Shown here: piece by piece, positions 43,455-49,157 of the stretch | How positions within the stretch are numbered: the stretch's first letter is position 1 | Layout: the number at the start of each line of letters is the position of its first letter | Program-made: the position numbers and the translations under genes | Assembly (NCBI GenBank): GCA_022791075.1 | Contig: JAAVYL010000086.1 | Coordinates: 1-49,157 of the forward strand | Reading direction: 5' to 3' | DNA length: 49,157 nt | DNA from: Lawsonibacter sp. | GTDB lineage: Bacteria > Bacillota > Clostridia > Oscillospirales > Oscillospiraceae | The notes under the pieces: model-generated | Seen by the model: only the letters and a program-made list of their open reading frames with translations | What the model was told of the DNA's origin: nothing | Databases searched by the model: none

Positions 43455-44069
43455 ATGCTGAAGCAAGAGAGCAAACAAGCAGTGGAACAGTTTTTTGCCA
43501 GTGTAGACACCGAGTTCAACACCTTTTTAAAGGCCCGCACCGCCCAGGAGTATGAGGCCGCCGCCCAGCTCATTCTGGACTCCCAGGCCAAGGGCGGCCG
43601 GCTGCACATCACCGGCATCGGAAAGCCCGGCCACGTATCCGCCTATATGGCCTCCCTCTTCTCCTCCACAGGAAATCCCTGCTATTTCCTCCACGGTACC
43701 GAGGCGGTCCACGGCTCATGCGGCCAGCTGGCGGCGGGGGATGTGGTCATCTGCATCTCCAACTCCGGAGAGACCGGCGAGCTGAAGGCCACAGTGCTGG
43801 CCATCAAAAATAACGGCTGTAAGGTTATCGGCGTGTCCGGCAATCCGGACAGCTGGCTGGCCAGGGAGAGCGACGCCTTCCTCGTTGCCGGCGTGAAGGC
43901 TGAGGGCGGTCCCCTGAACCGGGCTCCCCGGAACTCCATCCTGGCCGAGACCCTCACCCTCCAGGCCCTCTCCGTGGCCCTCCAGGTGGAAAAGGACTGG
44001 GACCCCGTCAAATATGTCCGCTGCCATCCCGGCGGAAAGCTGGGCCAGCTGCGGGAGAACGAAAAGTAA
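43455..44069 (+). CDS. SIS-domain sugar-phosphate isomerase (KdsD-like, no CBS domains)
   Basis: 204 residues. The SIS core is visible: RLHITGIGKPGHVSAYMASL near 53, GDVVICISNSGETGEL near 100 (Ser/Thr phosphate-binding), and the C-terminal RCHPGGKLGQ, which matches HPGGALGR of arabinose-5-phosphate isomerase. KdsD proteins carry two CBS domains after this point, missing here, so it is a short form. ATG 43455 follows CAGGAG. It probably interconverts a ketose and aldose phosphate made by the kinase. Confidence 0.87.
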   Translation: MLKQESKQAVEQFFASVDTEFNTFLKARTAQEYEAAAQLILDSQAKGGRLHITGIGKPGHVSAYMASLFSSTGNPCYFLHGTEAVHGSCGQLAAGDVVICISNSGETGELKATVLAIKNNGCKVIGVSGNPDSWLARESDAFLVAGVKAEGGPLNRAPRNSILAETLTLQALSVALQVEKDWDPVKYVRCHPGGKLGQLRENEK

Positions 44070-44086
44070 GGAAAGAGGAATTTTGT

Positions 44087-44494
44087 ATGCTGAAAGGAAA
44101 ATTGATCCATCCCGATATTATGGCGGCGCTGGCCCTGTGCGGCCACGGGGACAAGGTACTCATTGCCGACGGCAACTACCCCCTGGACTCCAAGACCGGG
44201 GAGGCGGAGACCGTCTATCTGGGCCTTACGCCCGGTCTGCCCACCGTGACGGATGTACTGGCCGCCATTCAGAGTGCGGTAAACATTGAGAAAGCGGAGG
44301 TTATGGAGCCTGCCGGCGGCGCCGCTCCGGAAATTTTTGAGGAGTTTCGGACCATGCTGGGCGGCATGGAGCTGGACAAGCTGAGCCGGTATGCCTTCTA
44401 TGACGCCTGCTGTGAGGCTGGCGTCCGGCTGGCTATTTCAACTGGCGAGAAGCGGACCTTTGCCAATATCCTTATCACCATCGGTGTGGCCTGA
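44087..44494 (+). CDS. RbsD/FucU family sugar mutarotase
   Basis: 135 residues, the normal length. Pattern LIHPDIMAALALCGHGDKVLIADGNYP holds the His and Asp expected at the active site, followed by FANILITIGV at the C-terminus (catalytic region near the end). The family speeds up anomer exchange of ribose or fucose so that the right form reaches the kinase. Last gene of the three-gene operon, 17 bp after the SIS gene, followed by a strong terminator. Confidence 0.88.
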   Translation: MLKGKLIHPDIMAALALCGHGDKVLIADGNYPLDSKTGEAETVYLGLTPGLPTVTDVLAAIQSAVNIEKAEVMEPAGGAAPEIFEEFRTMLGGMELDKLSRYAFYDACCEAGVRLAISTGEKRTFANILITIGVA

Positions 44495-44520
44495 CGCCCG
44501 CCGCAGCACATTAACAGCAA

Positions 44521-44559
44521 CCGCTCCGGAGGCCTGAAAGACCTCCGGAGCGGTTTTCT
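44521..44559 (+). terminator. Rho-independent terminator of the PfkB/SIS/RbsD operon
   Basis: Perfect 12-bp stem (44521-44532/44542-44553), 9-base loop, then TTTTCT. The converging ABC permease gene ends at 44564, so it may serve both strands. Confidence 0.9.
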
Positions 44560-44563
44560 CAGC

Positions 44564-45340
44564 TCACTCCAGATTCAGCTTGTTTTCCAAAATCCAGCAC
44601 ACAGCAGCCAGAAGGAAGAAGGCGGGGATGAGCATTGTGGCGCTGACGGTGAGCATGGAGCCATGTGAGGTTGTGGTGGTCACGTCCAGGAGGAAGTGGA
44701 CGAACCCGTAAGAGAACACCCGGCTGTACACGTTGACCAGCAGGATATACAGTCCGATAAAGGCGGCCACGCTGGCGAGCTTTCGATGGCGGGAAACCAG
44801 GTGACCGATGGAGACGGCCAGGTAAATGACAGCGATGGACTGGACAATGAACGAGATGATCACCAGCAGGAATTCCGCCATCAGAAGCAGTGTACCGGGG
44901 TGCTTCAGGAGCCCCCTGAATAGATCCCCCCAGAAGGTAATTTGAAGCAGATCAGGCAGGTTCCAGGGGAGCATAAAGACTGGGGAGAGAATGGCCACTG
45001 CGCCGCAGCCAAGCCAGGTGAGCGTCCCGCAGATCAGCTTGGAGGCCACCAGCTGCCAGGGGCGGACGGGGAGCGTGTGCATCAGGTAGCCCTCGTCCCC
45101 CAGCAGCCCTCTGGAAAATCGGTTGATCACAAAGCCAATAGCAATGACGAACATGGCCACCAGGACGGCTCCGAAGGTCAGCACCATCAGGCTGGAGATA
45201 TTTTCCTGGCCGAGGGGGGCGTCGGGCCGGCTGTACAGCGTGAAGCGGTTGACGAAAGCCAGCACCAGCGCCGCCCCCCAGACCAGGGAGAACTGTTTCC
45301 ACATGGCCCGGAAATCATATTTCAGCAGCTTGAACAGCAT
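44564..45340 (-). CDS. ABC-2 type permease of the GntR-linked transporter
   Basis: 258 residues with six hydrophobic segments. It begins MLFKLLKYDFRAMWKQF, usual for small ABC-2 permeases of YtrB/YtrA-type operons; LLGDEGYLMHTLPVRPWQLVASKLI lies between helices 2 and 3. It starts right at the ATPase stop (one-base overlap). It should form the membrane half of an efflux or envelope-stress transporter with the next protein upstream. Confidence 0.85.
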   Translation of the reverse strand: MLFKLLKYDFRAMWKQFSLVWGAALVLAFVNRFTLYSRPDAPLGQENISSLMVLTFGAVLVAMFVIAIGFVINRFSRGLLGDEGYLMHTLPVRPWQLVASKLICGTLTWLGCGAVAILSPVFMLPWNLPDLLQITFWGDLFRGLLKHPGTLLLMAEFLLVIISFIVQSIAVIYLAVSIGHLVSRHRKLASVAAFIGLYILLVNVYSRVFSYGFVHFLLDVTTTTSHGSMLTVSATMLIPAFFLLAAVCWILENKLNLE

Positions 45341-46065
45341 TAGAACGCGCCTCCTTCCATGGGCTCTGCCCGGAAAATTTCCCGGAAGAGGGAATCCACG
45401 CTCCGGCCCTCCTTCTCCCGAATGGCGTCTACCGTCTCATGGAGCATGATTTTGCCCTCCTTCAGGAAGATGGCCTCATCCAGCACCCGCTCAATATCGG
45501 CGATCAGGTGGGTGGAGATCAGAACGGTGCCCTCCTCGTTGTAGTTGGTGAGGATGGTGCGCAGGATAAAGTCCCTGGCCGCCGGATCCACCCCGGCGAT
45601 GGGCTCATCCAGCAGATACAGCTTGGCCGTCCGGGCCATGACCAGCACCAGCTGGACCTTCTCCTTGGTGCCCTTGGACATGGCCCTGAGCCGGTCACGG
45701 GGCTCCACCCCCAGGCTGCGGCACATATCAATCGCTTTTTCGTAGTTGAAGTCGGCGTAAAAATCCCGGAACAGGTCGAACAGGTCCACAGCCTTCATCC
45801 AGTCGGCAAAGTACATCCGGTCGGGCAGGTAGCTTACCACAGACTTGGTATAGGGCCCGATGGACGAGCCGTCTACAGCCAGCGTGCCCCGGGTGGGCTG
45901 CAGCAGGCCGCACAGCAGCTTGATGAGGGTGGTCTTGCCGCTGCCGTTTGGGCCCAGCAGGCCCACAATCCGCCCTGGCCCTACTGACAGCTCCAGCCCG
46001 GACAGGGCGGGCCGCAGGCCGTAGGACTTATAGAGCCCCCGGCATTCAATCAGATAGTCGCTCAT
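45340..46065 (-). CDS. ABC transporter ATP-binding protein (YtrB-like)
   Basis: 241 residues. Walker A GPNGSGKTT, Walker B YLLDEPIAGVDP, and a short signature RAMSKGTKEKVQLV in place of LSGGQ, as in other YtrB/BcrA-type exporters. H-loop ISTHLIAD. AGGAGG lies seven bases before ATG, and its start overlaps the stop of the GntR gene (ATGA). Energises the permease encoded downstream. Confidence 0.9.
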   Translation of the reverse strand: MSDYLIECRGLYKSYGLRPALSGLELSVGPGRIVGLLGPNGSGKTTLIKLLCGLLQPTRGTLAVDGSSIGPYTKSVVSYLPDRMYFADWMKAVDLFDLFRDFYADFNYEKAIDMCRSLGVEPRDRLRAMSKGTKEKVQLVLVMARTAKLYLLDEPIAGVDPAARDFILRTILTNYNEEGTVLISTHLIADIERVLDEAIFLKEGKIMLHETVDAIREKEGRSVDSLFREIFRAEPMEGGAF

Positions 46066-46421
46066 ATCTCTTCCTCCTGCAAAAGGGACGCGGCCTGTTC
46101 CCGGCTGTAGCCCAGGGCGGCCATGGCGTCCAAGTATTGACGGATTACGGTGCGGGCCTCCGCCCGGCGAATTGCGTCCAGAATGGCGGTGTCCTGGGTT
46201 ACCAGCCGCCCGGCGGTGCGGTCAGCCCTGGCCAGGCCGTCCTGCTCCAACTGGGCCAGGGCCCGCTGCATGGTGTTGGGATTCACTCCCGCCTCCGCCG
46301 CCAGCTCCCGCACAGAGGGCAGCCGGCTCCCCGGGGGATAGAATCCGGTGATAATCCGCCGGGTCAGCTGCTGCTGAATCTGCTGCCAGATGGGCCGGTC
46401 GTCGTCCAGCTTCCATTCCAC
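46062..46421 (-). CDS. GntR family regulator, YtrA subfamily
   Basis: 119 residues, GTG start with GAGGAGGG six bases upstream. Winged helix: PIWQQIQQQLTRRIITGFYPPGSRLPSVRELAAEAGVNPNTMQRAL, then a short helical tail typical of YtrA (no large ligand domain). First gene of the ABC operon. A 15-bp inverted repeat (46436-46471) lies between it and the -35 box, so it probably represses its own operon until an envelope signal or antibiotic arrives. Confidence 0.92.
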   Translation of the reverse strand: MEWKLDDDRPIWQQIQQQLTRRIITGFYPPGSRLPSVRELAAEAGVNPNTMQRALAQLEQDGLARADRTAGRLVTQDTAILDAIRRAEARTVIRQYLDAMAALGYSREQAASLLQEEEI

Positions 46422-46435
46422 GGTTGTCCCTCCTC

Positions 46436-46471
46436 TGTATTATTGTATTATGTAATTAATACAGTAATACA
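46436..46471 (-). promoter_or_regulatory. Autoregulatory operator of the YtrA operon
   Basis: TGTATTATTGTATTA (46436-46450) and TAATACAGTAATACA (46457-46471) are inverted repeats with 14 of 15 matches around six bases. On the minus strand TTGACA (46489-46484) lies just upstream, so a bound repressor would cover the -10 region. Confidence 0.8.
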
Positions 46472-46500
46472 TACCGGGGAATTTGTCAACCCCCATTTGC

Positions 46501-46535
46501 AAAAAAATTGGGCCGCCTCCGGTGGGAGACGGCCC
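46501..46535 (-). terminator. Rho-independent terminator of the EFR1 ferredoxin gene
   Basis: On the minus strand an 11-bp stem with one G-U pair (46535-46525/46520-46510), 4-base loop, then AATTTTTTT. Confidence 0.92.
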
Positions 46536-46542
46536 TTGCGGG

Positions 46543-47355
46543 TCAAAGCAGTATCAGATTTTCCGCCCGGCGGGTGTAATTCTGCTCCAGCATAGCCACA
46601 TGGGAGAGAAAATCCGGGTCCTCGAAGTACTTGGCCCTGCGGACACACTTACGTACACAGGCCTGACACTTGATGCACAGCCCCACGGCATCCATGGTTG
46701 TCTGATTAATGCTGCCCATGGGACAGGCCCGGGCGCAGGCGCCGCAGTTGGTGCACCGTTCCCAGTGGGTGAGGGGCCTGGCCTTCAGGAATTTGGCGGG
46801 GGAGCCGTCGGACTTCAAGGGGGTGTAGTAGGGGCCGATTTCACTGCGGTCCAGCTCCAGAAGGGGGAGGAAGTCTCCCTCCAGCTTTCCGGCGAGCCTG
46901 GCGGCAAGGTCCCGCATCTGGGCGAAGTCCTCCTCATCGGGCCGGCCCTCTCCCACCTTGTCAGAGAAGGCGTGCCGGCCGGCGAAGGCCGCGCCTCCGG
47001 CGATCTGGAAGCCGTTGCCCTCCAGCAGAAGGGCCAGCTCCCGCAGCGCCTCGTCACAGCTCCGGTTGCCAAAGACGCAGATGGGGACAGCAGGGGTGCG
47101 GTCCCCGAAAATTTTGGCCTTGTACTCTGGCATCAGCTTGTTGGGCAGCCGTCCGGCGTACACCGGGGAGGCCATTACCAGCAGGTCCTGGGGACCAAAA
47201 TGGAACTCCTTCTCCCGCTCTTCCGGCTTGGTAAAGGGAATGCACTCCAGCTCCAGGCCCAGCTTTTGCGCCAGCTCGCCGGCCACAAACCGGGCGATTT
47301 TTTCCGTCCCTCCAGTGGGACTGAAATACAAGACGTGAATTCGCTTGATTTCCAT
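46543..47355 (-). CDS. EFR1 family ferredoxin (flavodoxin-like plus two 4Fe-4S motifs)
   Basis: 270 residues. The N-terminal flavodoxin-like fold begins IHVLYFSPTGGTEKIARFVA, with the FMN-phosphate loop SPTGGTEK. The C-terminal ferredoxin part has CTNCGACARACP and CIKCQACVRKC, each followed by the fourth Cys of the partner cluster. This mix is common in strict anaerobes as an electron carrier; its partner is unknown. AAGGAGGA precedes ATG. Single gene with its own terminator. Confidence 0.9.
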   Translation of the reverse strand: MEIKRIHVLYFSPTGGTEKIARFVAGELAQKLGLELECIPFTKPEEREKEFHFGPQDLLVMASPVYAGRLPNKLMPEYKAKIFGDRTPAVPICVFGNRSCDEALRELALLLEGNGFQIAGGAAFAGRHAFSDKVGEGRPDEEDFAQMRDLAARLAGKLEGDFLPLLELDRSEIGPYYTPLKSDGSPAKFLKARPLTHWERCTNCGACARACPMGSINQTTMDAVGLCIKCQACVRKCVRRAKYFEDPDFLSHVAMLEQNYTRRAENLILL

Positions 47356-47439
47356 AAAAATTCCTCCTTGCAGATCCAGTGATCGGAATCCATTGTATCC
47401 CAGCCTCCGGAAAAAGACAAGGCTTAATGAAAGTTTAAT

Positions 47440-47467
47440 TTGTTTTCCTGGGAAATTGTGCTATACT
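47440..47467 (+). promoter_or_regulatory. Probable promoter of the glf gene
   Basis: TTGTTT (47440-47445), 16 bases, TATACT (47462-47467); AT-rich surroundings. Confidence 0.5.
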
Positions 47468-47510
47468 ATAGCGGATAGGAAAGCTTTTGCAGGAAAGGGA
47501 TGGAGTGATT

Positions 47511-48719
47511 TTGGAGCAGCAATTTGATATTTTGATTGCGGGTGCGGGCTATGCCGGCGCGGTGTCCGCCCGGGCCCTGGCGGAACAGGGAAAGCGGGTG
47601 CTGGTGCTGGAGCGGCGGGACCACATCGGGGGCAACGCCTATGACTGCCTGGACAAGCACGGGGTGCTGATTCACAAGTACGGCCCCCACATCTTCCACA
47701 CCAACGACAAGAGGGTGTTCGACTTCCTGTCCCGCTTTACCCAGTGGCGGGATTACCAGCACCGGGTGGTGGCCAACATCCCCGACCCGGCGGGCGGAGG
47801 AAAGCCCGGCTGGCGGCTGCAGTACCCCGTCCCCTTCAACCTCACCTCCCTGGAGGAGGCCTTCGGCAAGGAGGAGGGCAAAAAACTGGGGGACAAGCTC
47901 ATCGCGGCCTACGGAGCGGAGAAAAAGGTGACCATTCTGGAGCTGCGGCAGAACCCCGACCCGGAGATTGCCGCCCTGGCCGGCTATGTGTATGAGCACG
48001 TCTTTGTCCACTACACCATGAAGCAGTGGGGCCAGAAGCCGGAGGACATCGACCCCAGCACCACCGCCCGGGTGCCTGTGTTTTTGTCCCGGGATGACCG
48101 CTACTTCCAGGATGCCTGCCAGGGGATGCCGCTGGAGGGCTACACCAAAATGTTCGAGAAGATGCTGGACCACCCCAACATTGAGGTCCGGCTGGGGGTG
48201 GACGCCCGGCCTGTTTTGAAAGAGGCGGAGGGCCCCATCATCTACACCGGTCAGGTGGACGAGCTCTTTGATTTTAAGTTCGGCCCCCTGCCCTACCGGA
48301 CCCTGGACTTTGCCTTTGAGACCTGGCGGGAGCGGGACTGCAGCGCCCCCGGTATGCCCTACCCCGACCCGGACCACCCCCTGCGGGGGGACGGCGATTT
48401 CTTCCAGACCCACGCCACGGTGAACTACACCATGGACGAGGACTATACCCGGATCACCGAGTTCAAGCGCCTCACCGGACAGGAACTGCCCGGGGTGACC
48501 ACCATTGTGAAGGAGTACTCCCGCGCCTATACCGGGGCGGAGGGGGAGATTCCCTACTATGCCATCATCAATCCCGAGAACAACGCCCTGTACGCAAAAT
48601 ATAGGGCGGAGGCGGACAGGAACCCCAACCTTTACCTGCTGGGCCGGCTGGCCGAGTACAAATACTATAACATGGACGCCATCGCCGCCCGGGCCCTGGA
48701 GCTGGCGGAGAGGCTGTAA
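47511..48719 (+). CDS. glf: UDP-galactopyranose mutase
   Basis: 402 residues from TTG 47511. Interconverts UDP-galactopyranose and UDP-galactofuranose with reduced FAD, feeding galactofuranose into surface glycans. N-terminal FAD loop IAGAGYAGAVSARALAEQGK, ERRDHIGGNAYD near 39, the active-site GPHIFHT near 60, and substrate-binding parts such as EHVFVHYTMKQWG. The start is a choice: GGAG at 47502-47505 lies five bases before TTG 47511 and gives a protein starting right before the FAD strand; TTG 47487 and GTG 47505 are other in-frame options. The glycosyltransferase gene follows 17 bp later. Confidence 0.93.
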   Translation: MEQQFDILIAGAGYAGAVSARALAEQGKRVLVLERRDHIGGNAYDCLDKHGVLIHKYGPHIFHTNDKRVFDFLSRFTQWRDYQHRVVANIPDPAGGGKPGWRLQYPVPFNLTSLEEAFGKEEGKKLGDKLIAAYGAEKKVTILELRQNPDPEIAALAGYVYEHVFVHYTMKQWGQKPEDIDPSTTARVPVFLSRDDRYFQDACQGMPLEGYTKMFEKMLDHPNIEVRLGVDARPVLKEAEGPIIYTGQVDELFDFKFGPLPYRTLDFAFETWRERDCSAPGMPYPDPDHPLRGDGDFFQTHATVNYTMDEDYTRITEFKRLTGQELPGVTTIVKEYSRAYTGAEGEIPYYAIINPENNALYAKYRAEADRNPNLYLLGRLAEYKYYNMDAIAARALELAERL

Positions 48720-48736
48720 AAAGGAGCGCAATACCA

Positions 48737-49157
48737 ATGGAGAAGCTGATTACCTTTGCCGTTCCCTGCTACAATTCGGCGGACTATATGGAGCACTGTG
48801 TGGACACCCTGCTCCAGGGGGGGGACGACATTGAAATTATTCTGGTGGACGACGGCTCCACCAGGGACGACACCCCCGCCATCTGCGACCGGTATGCGGA
48901 GCAGTACCCCGGCATTGTCCGGGCTGTCCACCAGGAGAACGGCGGCCACGGCGAGGGGGTGAACCAGGGCATCCGCAACGCCCGGGGGATTTACTATAAG
49001 GTGGTGGACTCCGATGACTGGGTGGATACGGACGCGCTGCACCAGGTTCTGGACAAGCTGCGTCAATTTGTCCGGGATGAAAAGCTGGTGGATATGGTGA
49101 TTGCCAACTATGTCTATGAGCATGTGGAGGACAACACCCAGCGGGCGGTGAACTACC
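48737..49157 (+). CDS. Family 2 glycosyltransferase, 3' truncated by window edge
   Basis: 140 codons seen, open at the window end. GT-A fold start: LITFAVPCYNSADYMEHCVDTLL, then IILVDDGSTRDDTPAICDRYA and, near 100, the metal-binding VVDSDDWVD. AAGGAG (48721-48726) precedes ATG. Directly after glf, it probably adds a sugar (perhaps galactofuranose) to a cell-surface polymer; the acceptor cannot be told. Confidence 0.9.
   Translation, partial: MEKLITFAVPCYNSADYMEHCVDTLLQGGDDIEIILVDDGSTRDDTPAICDRYAEQYPGIVRAVHQENGGHGEGVNQGIRNARGIYYKVVDSDDWVDTDALHQVLDKLRQFVRDEKLVDMVIANYVYEHVEDNTQRAVNY

Overview
The window reads as a chromosomal segment of an anaerobic gut-type Clostridia (Oscillospiraceae-like, in the direction of Flavonifractor, Lawsonibacter or Oscillibacter). 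I infer this from the GC-rich coding sequence with AGGAGG-type ribosome binding sites, monosaccharide and dipeptide ABC importers, an EFR1-type ferredoxin, SLH/BspA-LRR surface proteins and a Ser/Thr kinase paired with a zinc-ribbon protein. No rRNA, tRNA, CRISPR array, phage or insertion sequence was seen. Both edges cut genes: the sugar ABC ATPase on the left and a family 2 glycosyltransferase on the right.

Layout. 1-4.9 kb: monosaccharide importer (ATPase with an altered Walker A, then permease), xylulokinase and two small membrane proteins. 5-6.6 kb: an LRR protein flanked by a duplicated domain. 6.6-8.9 kb: an MFS transporter divergent from an AraC regulator. 9.1-11.7 kb: a soluble hybrid histidine kinase. 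12.2-25.8 kb: a catabolic locus around one LysR gene. It holds an M24/creatinase-fold protein lacking the first metal ligands, a UroD/MtaA-fold protein, a complete Dpp/Opp importer, a C45 Ntn-hydrolase, a CyuA-type desulfidase and an IlvD-type dehydratase. The two + strand operons flanking LysR carry the same CAACCGAAT motif at almost the same distance from their promoters, which suggests one regulon.

25.8-37.0 kb is a complete five-gene transcription unit, running from a near-consensus promoter to a strong terminator. It encodes an MBL-fold hydrolase, a GAF/HD-GYP phosphodiesterase, a giant secreted FecR/BspA-LRR protein, an SLH/NHL-repeat protein and a CHASE2 adenylate cyclase. A TetR regulator, a receiver-GGDEF diguanylate cyclase with an intact I-site and a PilZ protein follow (37.1-39.6 kb). 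Making and breaking of c-di-GMP and making of cAMP are thus encoded next to two large surface proteins. This is the most unusual part of the window.

39.7-42.3 kb: an XRE regulator interrupted by an in-frame amber codon, divergent from a Ser/Thr kinase and a zinc-ribbon/beta-helix membrane protein. 42.3-44.5 kb: a PfkB kinase, SIS isomerase and RbsD/FucU sugar operon. 44.5-46.5 kb: a YtrA-type GntR/ABC efflux operon with a clear palindromic operator. 46.5-47.4 kb: an EFR1 ferredoxin. 47.5-49.2 kb: UDP-galactopyranose mutase and a glycosyltransferase, the start of a cell-surface glycan locus. All function calls rest on reading the translated sequence; no database search was possible.
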